DNA of 64,000 bases, taken from contig CACNQW010000001.1 in NCBI GenBank assembly GCA_902622745.1, positions 1-64,000 on the forward strand. The letters run 5' to 3'. A model generated the notes under the pieces. The model was not told the DNA's origin. It saw nothing but the letters and a program-made list of their open reading frames with translations, and made no database searches. The stretch comes from an uncultured SAR116 cluster alpha proteobacterium (GTDB lineage: Bacteria; Pseudomonadota; Alphaproteobacteria; Puniceispirillales; Marisalimonadaceae). A program made the translations under genes and the position numbers. This document shows, piece by piece, positions 19,032 through 28,541 of the stretch; the stretch's first letter is position 1, and each line of letters begins with the position of its first letter.

Positions 19032-20513
19032 TTATTTTCTTTTTGTGATAAGTGAATAAATATAAGGTCCGCATAAACCTAAAAAAGCAAATATCAAGAA
19101 CATAAGGGCTAGTGGTTGAGTAAAAATCATCCACCAAGCACCGTCAAACATTTTTAAAGAATGTTGTAAATTCGTTTCTACCATTTCACCAAGAATTAAA
19201 CCTACTGCAATTGGAGCTACGGAAAAACCATGTCTACGTGCAAAGAAACCAATTACACCAAATATTAATGCGAGCCAAACATCTAAAAGTTGACCTTGAA
19301 ATGCGTATGCACCAATAACTGAGAGCCCGAAAACAATTGGCCATAAAATAGCTGTAGGAACTAGTGAAACTCTTGCAAAAAACTTTGCAGCATATAGGCC
19401 CATTAACATAAACATAATATTAGCAAAAAACATTGAACCAAAAATTTGATAAACCTTTTCAACTTGTTCTGTAAAAAGATAAACACCAGGCCTTAAGCCG
19501 TGCACCATTAATCCAACTAAAATAATAGCTGTTGTACCACTACCAGGAATACCAAGCACCATAGTTGGTACCATCGCCCCGCCAGTTGCAGAATTATTTG
19601 CAGCTTCAGCACCAGCTATGCCTTCAATAGAACCTTTACCAAATTCTTCTTTATTTTTCGACCATCTTCTTGCTTCAGAGTACCCAATCATTGACGCAAC
19701 AGTAGCACCTTCTGCAGGTAAAACACCTATAAAAGTCCCAATTCCGCAGGATCTCAAAATAGTTTTCCAAATTTTCTTATAATCCTCTTTTGTTGGAAGT
19801 TTTACAGCTTTCATGCTAACAGTATTTACAATTTTGTTGACGGTTTTGGATTGTACTAAAAGCTCTGATATTGCAAAAAGCCCAATAAAGATTGGAACAA
19901 AATGAATTCCTTCATAGAGCTCGTAATTACCAAACATAAATCGTTCAATTCCGGTTACTCGTTCTGCTCCGATTGTTGATAACCAAACTCCAAAAATTCC
20001 ACCTATTAGATTTTTTACAGCTCCACCAGCGCTAATACTAGCAAGCATTGATAAGCCAAACACTGTTAATGCAAAATATTCGGGTGAACGAAATTCATAC
20101 GCTACTCTGGCTAACAATGGTGCTGCAAAACATAAAATTATTACAGAAAACACACCACCTACAGTACTTGAAATCACAGCAACTCCTAATGCTCTTCCAG
20201 CTTCACCTTTTTGAGCAAGAGGGTAACCATCAAATGTTGTTGCAGCTGCAGCTGAAGTTCCAGGTGTGTTAATTAAAATAGCAGTTATAGATCCAGCAAA
20301 AGTTGCTGAAACATAAATTGTCGCAAGGACTGCAATAGCGTGAACCGGATCCATAGTTAGAGTAAAAGGTAATAAAAGTGCAGCTCCAGTAGTTGCACCT
20401 AAACCTGGTAATACTCCTATTACAACCCCTAAAATAGTTGTAACAAAAATTAAAAATAGTAAATATGGATCAGTTGCAACTGAAAGCATTGCCATTAATC
20501 CTTGTTCAAACAT
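19032..20513 (-). CDS. tctA: TTT transporter large membrane subunit TctA
   Basis: A 493-residue polytopic permease of the tripartite tricarboxylate transporter family, full length for TctA. Motifs seen: GVLPGLGATTGAALLLPFT near residues 33-51, NTPGTSAAAATTFDGYPLAQ near 83-102, GIPGSGTTAIILVGLMVHGLRPG near 318-340. It carries out sodium or proton-coupled carboxylate uptake with TctB and the periplasmic binding protein. It is the last gene of tctC-tctB-tctA on this strand, 11 bases after tctB. Substrates of TTT systems include citrate, tartrate, terephthalate and sulfocarboxylates; none can be assigned here. Confidence 0.93.
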   Translation of the reverse strand: MFEQGLMAMLSVATDPYLLFLIFVTTILGVVIGVLPGLGATTGAALLLPFTLTMDPVHAIAVLATIYVSATFAGSITAILINTPGTSAAAATTFDGYPLAQKGEAGRALGVAVISSTVGGVFSVIILCFAAPLLARVAYEFRSPEYFALTVFGLSMLASISAGGAVKNLIGGIFGVWLSTIGAERVTGIERFMFGNYELYEGIHFVPIFIGLFAISELLVQSKTVNKIVNTVSMKAVKLPTKEDYKKIWKTILRSCGIGTFIGVLPAEGATVASMIGYSEARRWSKNKEEFGKGSIEGIAGAEAANNSATGGAMVPTMVLGIPGSGTTAIILVGLMVHGLRPGVYLFTEQVEKVYQIFGSMFFANIMFMLMGLYAAKFFARVSLVPTAILWPIVFGLSVIGAYAFQGQLLDVWLALIFGVIGFFARRHGFSVAPIAVGLILGEMVETNLQHSLKMFDGAWWMIFTQPLALMFLIFAFLGLCGPYIYSLITKRK

Positions 20514-20524
20514 AATTTAATACT

Positions 20525-20986
20525 CTATCCATAATACAAATCCATCAATATTCCTCGCGGAAATCTAATTTTTAAAACAAAATCAAACAATAAAAAAATT
20601 AATAAAGGGGTCAAAGTTGCTGTTAAAAAAGAAAGCCAAATTCTCTTCTCACCCCATAATAATCCCATCAATAACATAACTACAAAAATTCCAATAAACA
20701 TATCAGTATATACTGTTAATAAATAAAATATTAAAAATAAGCCCATACTACCCCAAGTAGGAAATTTTTCTAATTTAATGGGTTCTGGATAATTAGTTTT
20801 ATATTGAAAAGTAAGTACAGATATTAAAACAAGATTTAAAACCATCAAAAAAATTGGAAAAGATCTAGCTTGCATACTATCACCAACTATCATTTCAGGT
20901 GAAGTATCTAATTGTAAAGATATTGCAATTACAATAATTGAAAAAATTGTAAGGAATAATGGAACTGTATAAAATTTATTAGACAT
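20525..20986 (-). CDS. tctB: TTT transporter small membrane subunit TctB
   Basis: A 153-residue protein with four hydrophobic segments, as expected for TctB. The ARSFPIFLMVLNL segment in the first half and the C-terminal FDFVLKIRFPRGILMDL block (near residues 133-149) are typical of the family. It is the small partner of TctA. It follows tctC after a 53-bp gap that holds a stem-loop, and precedes tctA. Confidence 0.88.
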   Translation of the reverse strand: MSNKFYTVPLFLTIFSIIVIAISLQLDTSPEMIVGDSMQARSFPIFLMVLNLVLISVLTFQYKTNYPEPIKLEKFPTWGSMGLFLIFYLLTVYTDMFIGIFVVMLLMGLLWGEKRIWLSFLTATLTPLLIFLLFDFVLKIRFPRGILMDLYYG

Positions 20987-21000
20987 AATGTTTTTGATCT

Positions 21001-21028
21001 AATGCCCTCTTAAATTAAAGAGGGCATT
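21001..21028 (-). promoter_or_regulatory. Intercistronic stem-loop between tctC and tctB
   Basis: An 11-bp perfect stem (21001-21011 with 21018-21028, AATGCCCTCTT against AAGAGGGCATT) closes a 6-base loop just after the tctC stop. No T-tract follows on the transcribed strand, so it is not a canonical intrinsic terminator. The likely role is protection of the abundant binding-protein message or partial attenuation of the permease genes. Confidence 0.6.
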
Positions 21029-21039
21029 AATACAAATGT

Positions 21040-22017
21040 TTACTTCATTAAGCCCATTTCTTTTAGAGCTGGTCCAAATTCACCAACCATGAAGGCAATT
21101 TGCTTTCCCCAAGGCCCTGAAGGTTGAGGTGAAGTATTGTCTAGTCCAGAATTTGCTAAATAAGCTTGATACATTGAATGTTTCATTGCTTTAGCCATAC
21201 CTTTTTCAAGTGCTGCAACTCTAGCTTTGTCAACTCCAGCGTGAGTTACGAAACCTCTTGTTGTTGAAAGAACAAGATCAATTCCAAGAGATTTAGCTGT
21301 TTTAGCTTTTGGAATAGGAGCCATTGCGTTTTCACCTAATATTACAAGTGGACAAACATCGCCAGCTTCAACAGGTGCTGCTGCTTCAGATAAATTAAGT
21401 GTTCCTACATCTACTTCTCCTGCAACAAGTCTTGTAGCTAATTCTGCTCCACCCTTAAATGGGATATATTTAGGCATTTTTTGCCCTAGTTTTTTTGCCC
21501 ATAAATAAACTGTAATATGGTCAATTGTACCAGTATGAGTTCCTCCAAATGTCATTTTGTCACCCTTTTTCATTCCAGCAACAAAATCTTCAGGTGTTTT
21601 GTAAGGACTTTTTTTACAATTTACCATAAGAATTTGAGGGTCATTAGTGCCTCTTGCTATTGGAGCCATATCACTAACTTTTAACTTAGTTTTACCCATA
21701 GCCATTGTAATAGCGTGTCCTACTGTAAAAGTTAATATTGTATTTCCATCTGCTGGTCTTGTCATAAAATAGTTCATTGCGGCGGCACCACCACCACCTC
21801 TTTTATTTACAACAACCATGTCTTGTTTCAAAGTTCTTCTTGATCTTAACATCATCATTCTTGAGTTAACATCTGTTCCACCACCAGCACCAGCATGAGT
21901 AACTACTTCTATGGCTGGTTTTTTGTCAGCAAAACTTGGAGCAGTAGTAAAGGCCACTAAACCGGTAAGAATGGTTAGACCTGATCCAATGCTCAAAAGT
22001 GTTTTTTTATTAATCAT
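21040..22017 (-). CDS. tctC: TTT transporter periplasmic binding protein (TctC/Bug family)
   Basis: A 325-residue Bug-family solute receptor. A signal peptide is visible (KK at the N-terminus, hydrophobic core, cleavage likely after PSFA near residue 30). The mature N-terminus has the usual EVVTHAGAGGGTDVNSRMM block, and KGGAELATRLVAGEVDVG near 188-205 is also family-typical. An excellent AGGAGG site lies before the ATG. It captures a carboxylate in the periplasm for TctAB. As first gene of tctCBA it has a probable promoter upstream (22051-22079) and a stem-loop downstream, both fitting high expression. Confidence 0.92.
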   Translation of the reverse strand: MINKKTLLSIGSGLTILTGLVAFTTAPSFADKKPAIEVVTHAGAGGGTDVNSRMMMLRSRRTLKQDMVVVNKRGGGGAAAMNYFMTRPADGNTILTFTVGHAITMAMGKTKLKVSDMAPIARGTNDPQILMVNCKKSPYKTPEDFVAGMKKGDKMTFGGTHTGTIDHITVYLWAKKLGQKMPKYIPFKGGAELATRLVAGEVDVGTLNLSEAAAPVEAGDVCPLVILGENAMAPIPKAKTAKSLGIDLVLSTTRGFVTHAGVDKARVAALEKGMAKAMKHSMYQAYLANSGLDNTSPQPSGPWGKQIAFMVGEFGPALKEMGLMK

Positions 22018-22050
22018 TAATTCCTCCTGAGATTAATATGTATTAGTAAC

Positions 22051-22079
22051 ACTATTCAAAGTTAACTACGGAGAGTCAA
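22051..22079 (-). promoter_or_regulatory. Probable sigma-70 promoter for tctCBA
   Basis: On the minus strand TTGACT (22079-22074) is followed after 17 bases by AATAGT (22056-22051), about 33 bases before the tctC start codon at 22017. The -35 box differs from consensus at one base and the -10 box is weaker. It lies in the 82-bp gap between the ligase stop and tctC. Confidence 0.5.
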
Positions 22080-22099
22080 GCAGCAATAAATTTCACTTG

Positions 22100-23671
22100 T
22101 TAATAATTTATAAAATTTTCTTTGAATATGTTGATATTTATAACTTCATCAATAGGTTTGTCTTGTCTTAAACGTTTTATTCTTGGGAAACGAAGCGCTA
22201 CTCCAGATTTATGTCTTTTACTAAAATCAACAGAATCAAATGCTATTTCAACTACAAATTTTTTTTCAACTTCTCTTACAGGACCATATTTATTAATGGT
22301 ATTATTTCTAACAAACTTATCCAAGATTTCTAATTCTTCATTATTAAAGCCAAAATATGCTTTGCAAATAGGAACTATATTGTTTTTATCCCAAAGACCA
22401 AAAGTAAAATCTGAATAATATGAACTTCTTTTGCCATGTCCCCTTTGGGCATACATCATAACTGCATCTACAACTAAAGGTTCATTTTTCCATTTATACC
22501 AATAACCTTTTGGTCTTCCTGAAATGTAAGCACTGTTTTTTCTTTTTATCATCAAACCTTCGTGTACGCTTTTATTTAATCTTTTGGACTTAATATTTGT
22601 AAGTTCTTCCCAAGTTTTAAATTTGAAAACTTCTGAAAGATCAAAAAATTTATTTTGCACTTTATTATGCCAATCGGATAAAATTTCTCGTCTTTTTGAA
22701 AAACCTAAGTTTCTTAAATCTCTGTTTTTTAAAAATAAAATGTCATAAAGTTTTACAAAAGCTGGAAAGTTTTCTAAGTGAACTTTTGATACTTTTTTTC
22801 TATTTAATCTTTGTTGTAATTTATTAAATTTAAGAGGTGTAAAATCATTTCCAACTAAAAGTTCTCCGTCTAAAACAACTAAGTCATTTTCATTATTATG
22901 TATTTCTGGAAAAGTATGTGAAATATCATCCCCAGTTCGAGAGAAGATACTAATTTTGGATTTAAATAAAACTAATTGTACTCTTATTCCATCCCACTTC
23001 CATTCTGCTAAAAAATCCTCTGGCTTTAAGTTATTAAAATCTTTTTTTTCAATAGGGTGAGCCAGCATTAGAGGGTGAAATATTTTTTCAATCTTTATCT
23101 CAGGTTTACTGTCTTTTTCAAAAATCCAATTAAACAATTTTATATATGGAGGAACCACACCATGCCAAATTTGCTCAACTTCTGAGATCTCAATATTTGT
23201 ATTATGAATTAATGAAAGTTTTGTTAACCTTGTTGAAACACCTATTCTTAAACCACCAGATAAAAGTTTAATAAATGCCCATCTCTCATTTTCTGAAAAA
23301 ATTGAAAGATATTTTTTTATTAAGTTGGTTATATTTGTAGTACTTGAACTTTCTAGTTCATTTATAATAAAGTTTAATTTTGGCACTGCACCTTTTTTTT
23401 TATAAGGCCAAATTAAAGCAATTGTTTCAGCAAGATCGCCAACATAATCATATGATAAATCAAACAATTCAGGATCAACTTCTTCTTTAATCATTTCTTT
23501 GATTTTTGAAATGGAAATATTTTTAATTTTCAAATTTCCTGTTAGAATTGCTAATGCCAATCCTCTGTCGGAATTTTTTGTATTTTTAAAATAATGGTTT
23601 AATAACTCAATTTTTCTGTTTCTTGATCTAGTAAGAATTAATTGATTAATTAATTGGCTAAACTCTCTCAA
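22100..23671 (-). CDS. ATP-dependent DNA ligase (ligase-associated repair set)
   Basis: A 523-residue ATP-dependent DNA ligase. An N-terminal helical DNA-binding region (residues 1-190) precedes the nucleotidyltransferase motif I EWKWDGIR with Lys225 as the adenylated residue. Motif III-like FSRTGDD, VVLDGELL, and a C-terminal OB-fold region with VAEIAFD-like and RFPRIKRLRQDK segments follow. It seals nicks in DNA. It overlaps the exonuclease gene by four bases (ATGA) and belongs with the divergent helicase and PdeM genes, a four-gene repair set known from many proteobacteria. It is not the replicative NAD-dependent ligase. Confidence 0.92.
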   Translation of the reverse strand: MREFSQLINQLILTRSRNRKIELLNHYFKNTKNSDRGLALAILTGNLKIKNISISKIKEMIKEEVDPELFDLSYDYVGDLAETIALIWPYKKKGAVPKLNFIINELESSSTTNITNLIKKYLSIFSENERWAFIKLLSGGLRIGVSTRLTKLSLIHNTNIEISEVEQIWHGVVPPYIKLFNWIFEKDSKPEIKIEKIFHPLMLAHPIEKKDFNNLKPEDFLAEWKWDGIRVQLVLFKSKISIFSRTGDDISHTFPEIHNNENDLVVLDGELLVGNDFTPLKFNKLQQRLNRKKVSKVHLENFPAFVKLYDILFLKNRDLRNLGFSKRREILSDWHNKVQNKFFDLSEVFKFKTWEELTNIKSKRLNKSVHEGLMIKRKNSAYISGRPKGYWYKWKNEPLVVDAVMMYAQRGHGKRSSYYSDFTFGLWDKNNIVPICKAYFGFNNEELEILDKFVRNNTINKYGPVREVEKKFVVEIAFDSVDFSKRHKSGVALRFPRIKRLRQDKPIDEVININIFKENFINY

Positions 23672-24663
23672 ATTTCTTCTCCACTATCATCTCTACCTTG
23701 AATTGATAATGCAGATGCTTTTAAGCCTCTTTTTTTACACCAATGTACTAAAGCTTCTTCTCGACCATGTGTTACTAAAATATTTTTTGCTAAACTATTA
23801 TTTATATTCGATGTTAATTCATTCCAATCAGCATGATCTGATATTAATAAAGGTAATTCAACCAAACTCTGTTTCGCTCTTTGTTTTACTGACATCCATC
23901 CAGAAGCGTGAGACAATATAGGGTCTATAAATCTTCTTGACCAGGTTGATTTTAGAGCTGAAGGTGGTGCTAAGATAATCTTTCCATTAAAATCTTTTTT
24001 TTCACCTTTAATAAGAGCCTTGGATAAATTTCCTAAATTTATTCCAGACTGAACATAATAATCACAAATCTTCTCTAATGCTCCATGGATAAAAATAGTT
24101 TCATCATATCCTTTATTTCTTAATAATTTAATTAAACGTTGGGCTTTTCCAAGAGCATAAACACCAATTAAATGTGGACGATTTGAAAAATTTTTTAATG
24201 AATTAATTAATTTATTTATTTCAACTCCTGGATCTGGATGTTGAAATATAGGTAGGCCAAATGTAGCTTCAGTTACTAACGTATCGCATGTGACTGGTCT
24301 AAAGTTTTCACAAGTATCATCTTTCGTTATTTTAAAATCACCAGTAAAATTTATTTTATCTTTCCGATATTCAAGTAAAACTTGAGCACTTCCTAATATA
24401 TGCCCAGCTGGAAATAAAGTAACTTTCACACCATTAACATTTAATGGAGAATTAAATGATAATTCTTGAAAATTATTTGCACAATTCTCACCATATCTAA
24501 TTTTCATAATTTCTATTGTATGTTTTGTTGCAAGAACATTATTATGCCCAGGCTTTGCATGGTCAGCATGAGCATGAGTTATGATTGCATTTTCAACTGG
24601 AAAAATTGGATCAATAAAGGTATTTATTGGTACTATTTGTAAATGTTTATTAATCCAATCCAT
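23668..24663 (-). CDS. Ligase-associated MBL-fold DNA exonuclease
   Basis: A 331-residue metallo-beta-lactamase/beta-CASP type nuclease. The metal motif HAHADHAKPGH is at residues 30-40, PAGHILGSAQV near 80-90, FTGDF near 104, and a late VTHGREEALVHW motif near 295 supplies the remaining histidine. The family, found with an ATP-dependent ligase and an Lhr-type helicase, is predicted to trim DNA ends. It overlaps the ligase gene downstream by four bases and is divergent from the helicase with only 17 bases between start codons. Confidence 0.9.
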   Translation of the reverse strand: MDWINKHLQIVPINTFIDPIFPVENAIITHAHADHAKPGHNNVLATKHTIEIMKIRYGENCANNFQELSFNSPLNVNGVKVTLFPAGHILGSAQVLLEYRKDKINFTGDFKITKDDTCENFRPVTCDTLVTEATFGLPIFQHPDPGVEINKLINSLKNFSNRPHLIGVYALGKAQRLIKLLRNKGYDETIFIHGALEKICDYYVQSGINLGNLSKALIKGEKKDFNGKIILAPPSALKSTWSRRFIDPILSHASGWMSVKQRAKQSLVELPLLISDHADWNELTSNINNSLAKNILVTHGREEALVHWCKKRGLKASALSIQGRDDSGEEI

Positions 24664-24680
24664 ATTTTTTATATATCATT

Positions 24681-27104
24681 ATGATACCAAAATTAAAGTC
24701 TCATCCTATTACTAAATGGTTAAATAAAAATGGTTGGAGCTACCACAAACACCAAATCGATACACTAGAAGAGGCCACAAAAGGATATGACATATTGCTA
24801 GTTGCACCAACAGGAGGTGGAAAAACTCTTGCTGGATTTATGCCGGCAATTACAGATTTAATTGAAAAAAAATATAAAGATAATTTTCTACATACGCTTT
24901 ATATTTCACCACTAAAAGCACTTACTGTTGATGTACAAAGAAATTTGGTTCAACCAATAAATGACCAATCTTTAAATATTTCTGTTGAGACGAGAACTGG
25001 TGATACTCCATACGCAAAAAAAAGAAGGCAAAAGACATCGCCACCTCAAATGCTTATGACAACTCCTGAGTCTTTTGCTTTGTTGATGTCAGATGAAAAT
25101 GCTGAAGATTATTTTAAAAATATTAAATTTTTAATTATTGATGAAATTCATACATTGATAAATTCTAAAAGAGGCGATTTATTATCACTTAATATAGCAA
25201 GATTAAATGAATTAGCTTCGAATTATACTAAAATTGGGTTATCGGCTACTATTAAAGATAAAGAAAATGTTTTGAACTTTTTATCTCAAAATAAACAAAA
25301 AAAAATTATCGATATTCCATCTTTAAATAAGCCAAAAGTAGAAATTTTAATGTCTAAAAACAGAATACCTTGGTCAGGTCATATGGCAACCTATTCTATC
25401 AGAACATTATATTCAAAAATTGAAAAAGCAGAAATGAGTATAATTTTTGTTAATACTAGAGCACAAGCCGAGTTAATTTTTCATAATTTATGGCTTGAAA
25501 ATAAATCTAATTTGAAAATAGCTGTTCATCACGGCAGCCTTGAAAGAGAAATAAGAAGAAAAGTCGAACAGAAAATGTCCAAAGGAGAGATTGATTGTGT
25601 GGTTGCAACAAGTTCCTTAGATCTTGGAATTGATTGGGCAAAAATAGACTTAGTTATTCAAGTTGGTGCTCCAAAAGGTGTTTCAAGATTATTACAAAGA
25701 ATTGGAAGAAGTAATCATACTCTAAATAAGCCATCAAAGGCTCTGTTAGTTCCAGGAAATAGATTTGAATATCTTGAATGTTTGGCTGCAATAGAAGCTA
25801 TAAAAGAAAACATAATAGATGGAGATAATTTAAAATCTGGTAGTCTTGATGTTTTAGCTCAACATATATTAGGTGTTGCCTGTAGCAATCCATTTGATAA
25901 AGACAAACTTTATAAAAATGTTAAAACCGCTTGGCCTTACAGAAAACTTTCAGAAGAAGATTTTACCCAAACTTTGGAGTTTGTTCAAAACGGTGGTTAT
26001 TCACTTAGACAATACCAGAAATACTCTAAAATCGGATTAAATAGAAATAATCACTTTGCAATCAAAAATAAGACAGTTAGACAGAAGTACAAAATGAATA
26101 TTGGCACTATTGTTGAGTCTTATATGCTTAAAGTGAAGCTTCGAAATAAAACCTTAGGTAATATAGAAGAATGGTTCATTGAAGGTTTGACTGAAGGTGA
26201 TACTTTTCTGTTTGGAGGGAAAGTTTTAAAGTTTTTAAATATATCAGAGAAGGGAGTTCATGTAGCTTTAACAAAAGATAAAAGGCCTAAAATACCATCT
26301 TACGCTGGTGGAAGAATGCCTCTAACTTCTGAGTTAGCTTCACAAGTGAAAAAGTTAATAAGCAAAAAACAGTCTTTAGAGAGTTATCCTGAACAGATAA
26401 AAGATTGGCTAATTTTGCAATCTCAAAAGTCAATTTTACCAATGCATGATAAAGTTTTAATTGAAACTTTTCCTAGAAAAATGGGAAATAAAAAAAGACA
26501 TTTTTTAATTTGTTATGCCTTTGAAGGAAGAAATGTTCATCAGACTTTAGGTTTTTTAATTTCGAAGAGAATGCAAAGATATAATCTTAAACCACTCGGA
26601 TTTGTTGCAACTGACTATGCACTTGCTATTTGGAGCATGAAAGAAATCAATGATGTTAAATCCTTATTTAATGAAGATTTAATGATAAGTGATTTGTATG
26701 AATGGTTAGATGACACTCCATTAATGAAAAAAAATTTTAGAGATGCGGCGATTATTTCAGGTTTAATTGAAAGAAAAATGCCTGGTTTGACAAAAACATC
26801 GAAGCAAATTTTGTTTAATACAGATTTGATTTATGATGTACTTAAGAAACATGAAGGTGATCACTTGCTTCTTAAAGTTGCTAAAGAAGATTCATTAAAT
26901 GGTTTGATTTCAATTGATAGGTTAGGAAAACTAATGAAGAGAATTCAAAATAAAATTTTATTTAAAAAATTAGAAAAAATATCCCCATTAGCAGTACCTC
27001 TTTTGCTTGAAATAAATAGAGAAACAATTAATAAAGATGAGCTTAATGAATACTATCTGGAAGAATTTGAAAATGAATTACTTAGGGAAATTGGTTTTTC
27101 ATGA
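24681..27104 (+). CDS. Ligase-associated DEXH-box helicase (Lhr-core type)
   Basis: An 807-residue superfamily-2 helicase, matching the ligase-associated short form of Lhr rather than the roughly 1500-residue Lhr. Motifs in order: VAPTGGGKTLAG (Walker A, near residues 41-52), TTPESFALL, IDEIHTLI (DEIH, near 154), GLSAT (motif III), ATSSLDLGIDW and RIGRSNH (motifs V and VI, near 310-350), then the winged-helix and Lhr-specific C-terminal domain. It translocates on ssDNA and unwinds RNA-DNA or DNA duplexes in known homologues. It overlaps pdeM by four bases (ATGA). Confidence 0.92.
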   Translation: MIPKLKSHPITKWLNKNGWSYHKHQIDTLEEATKGYDILLVAPTGGGKTLAGFMPAITDLIEKKYKDNFLHTLYISPLKALTVDVQRNLVQPINDQSLNISVETRTGDTPYAKKRRQKTSPPQMLMTTPESFALLMSDENAEDYFKNIKFLIIDEIHTLINSKRGDLLSLNIARLNELASNYTKIGLSATIKDKENVLNFLSQNKQKKIIDIPSLNKPKVEILMSKNRIPWSGHMATYSIRTLYSKIEKAEMSIIFVNTRAQAELIFHNLWLENKSNLKIAVHHGSLEREIRRKVEQKMSKGEIDCVVATSSLDLGIDWAKIDLVIQVGAPKGVSRLLQRIGRSNHTLNKPSKALLVPGNRFEYLECLAAIEAIKENIIDGDNLKSGSLDVLAQHILGVACSNPFDKDKLYKNVKTAWPYRKLSEEDFTQTLEFVQNGGYSLRQYQKYSKIGLNRNNHFAIKNKTVRQKYKMNIGTIVESYMLKVKLRNKTLGNIEEWFIEGLTEGDTFLFGGKVLKFLNISEKGVHVALTKDKRPKIPSYAGGRMPLTSELASQVKKLISKKQSLESYPEQIKDWLILQSQKSILPMHDKVLIETFPRKMGNKKRHFLICYAFEGRNVHQTLGFLISKRMQRYNLKPLGFVATDYALAIWSMKEINDVKSLFNEDLMISDLYEWLDDTPLMKKNFRDAAIISGLIERKMPGLTKTSKQILFNTDLIYDVLKKHEGDHLLLKVAKEDSLNGLISIDRLGKLMKRIQNKILFKKLEKISPLAVPLLLEINRETINKDELNEYYLEEFENELLREIGFS

Positions 27105-27772
27105 AAAAATTAGAGTTTTGTCAAAATACATTTGATATAGATCCACACGGAATTCTCATTTGGTCAAAGCTTAATACTGCAATTGTTTCAGATTTACATT
27201 TAGAAAAGGGCTCTAGTTACGCTAAGTATGGGCAATATATTCCACCATATGATAGTTTAGAAACATTAATCAAATTAGAAAAAATTTTATCAAACTATGT
27301 GATTAAAAAGATTATTTTTCTAGGTGATACTTTTCATGATAAAAATTCACTAAATAGAATGAATATTAAAACTCAAAAAAAATTAAAATCACTAACTAAT
27401 CTTTATGAATTTATTTTAATTGAGGGAAATCACGATAAAAATATAATGTATGAAATACCAAGTCATAAAATTTTACGACTAAATGATATAGAGTTTATTC
27501 ATGAAGCAATTGTTGATGATAGACATCAAATTTCTGGACATTACCACCCAACTTTATCTGTCAAATTGAATGGAAAAAGAGTAACTGAAAAATGTATTTT
27601 ACAAACTGAAAGTAAATTAATTCTTCCTTCATTTGGAAAATATACTGGAGGGCTATCAATTAATAATAAAATATTTAAGCCTTATTTAAAATCTGATTTT
27701 AACGCATATATATGTAATGAGAAAAATGTATATAAATTTTCTTCATCAGATTTGAAAAAAAATGTTAAATGA
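27101..27772 (+). CDS. pdeM: Ligase-associated DNA damage response endonuclease PdeM
   Basis: A 223-residue calcineurin-like metallophosphoesterase. All metal motifs are present: SDLHLEKG near residues 30-37, GDTFHD near 75-80, GNHDK near 108-112, and SGHYHP near 146-151. PdeM-type proteins accompany the ATP-dependent ligase, MBL exonuclease and Lhr-type helicase. The gene overlaps the helicase stop by four bases and the next small gene by eleven, so it is part of a dense operon. Confidence 0.9.
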   Translation: MKKLEFCQNTFDIDPHGILIWSKLNTAIVSDLHLEKGSSYAKYGQYIPPYDSLETLIKLEKILSNYVIKKIIFLGDTFHDKNSLNRMNIKTQKKLKSLTNLYEFILIEGNHDKNIMYEIPSHKILRLNDIEFIHEAIVDDRHQISGHYHPTLSVKLNGKRVTEKCILQTESKLILPSFGKYTGGLSINNKIFKPYLKSDFNAYICNEKNVYKFSSSDLKKNVK

Positions 27773-27974
27773 AAAGTATCTAAATAAAGTAATTGATTTT
27801 GCTTGGGCAGATGAAATCAGTTTTGATTCAATTAAAGAACAAACTGGGTTAAACGAAAAGCAGGTTATAAAATTGATGAGAAGTAATCTCAAGCCTAGAA
27901 GTTTTAAACTTTGGCGTGAAAGAGTATCCGGAAGAAAATCAAAACATAGTAAAATAAATAACATTTATAGATGA
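27762..27974 (+). CDS. DUF2805/TIGR03643 family small protein
   Basis: A 70-residue basic protein. The core reads VIDFAWADEISFDSIKEQ, then EKQVIKLMRSNLKPRSFKLWRERVSGRKSKH-type sequence, which matches the conserved DUF2805 family. The FDSIKEQTGLNEKQVIKLM stretch resembles a helix-turn-helix, so nucleic-acid binding is possible, but no function is established. Its start lies inside the end of pdeM, and its stop overlaps the coq7 start by four bases (ATGA). Confidence 0.8.
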   Translation: MLNEKYLNKVIDFAWADEISFDSIKEQTGLNEKQVIKLMRSNLKPRSFKLWRERVSGRKSKHSKINNIYR

Positions 27975-28537
27975 TTTTAGTGGAAAATATTTTAAAAAAA
28001 TACAATGCGATTGGAATTAATATTCCAAAATTTATGATTAAATGGATGAGGTCAAACCACGCTGGAGAAACAGGAGCAGTTTGGATTTATAAAGGTGCAA
28101 GTTGTATTTTTTGGAATAAAAAAATATCAAAGATGTCAAAAGAACACATTTTAACTGAAACCAATCATTTGATCGTTATGGAAAATCTTTTAACCTCTAA
28201 TGAAAAAAGCAAATTACTTTTTTTATGGAGAATTTTGGGTTTTGTTTTAGGATTTCTGTCAGCACTAATTGGCTATAAATTTTTTTGCATTACTGTAGAT
28301 GCAGTCGAAACTTTTGTTGAGAAGCATTACAATGAACAAATTGATTATTTATTAAATAATAATCTAAATTATAAGTTAGCAATGGTTTTAAAAAAATGCT
28401 GTGATGAAGAAATTGAACACCAACAAGATGCGAGATCAAAAGTATTAGAAAAAGATGAAAGTAAATTTACCAACTTTTGGAAAAAAATTGTTGGGTCAGG
28501 TTCTAATATGGCAGTAAATGTTTCAAAGTTGGTTTAA
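27971..28537 (+). CDS. coq7: Demethoxyubiquinone hydroxylase, Coq7 family
   Basis: A 188-residue diiron hydroxylase. The carboxylate/histidine ligands are visible in HAGETGAV, LTETNHLIVME, DAVETFVEKHY and DEEIEHQQDA. Coq7 carries out the late C6 hydroxylation in ubiquinone synthesis at the membrane; the hydrophobic stretch near residues 80-105 fits membrane association. Length matches alphaproteobacterial Coq7. The start overlaps the DUF2805 gene by four bases. It indicates respiration with ubiquinone. Confidence 0.92.
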   Translation: MILVENILKKYNAIGINIPKFMIKWMRSNHAGETGAVWIYKGASCIFWNKKISKMSKEHILTETNHLIVMENLLTSNEKSKLLFLWRILGFVLGFLSALIGYKFFCITVDAVETFVEKHYNEQIDYLLNNNLNYKLAMVLKKCCDEEIEHQQDARSKVLEKDESKFTNFWKKIVGSGSNMAVNVSKLV

Positions 28538-28541
28538 TAAT

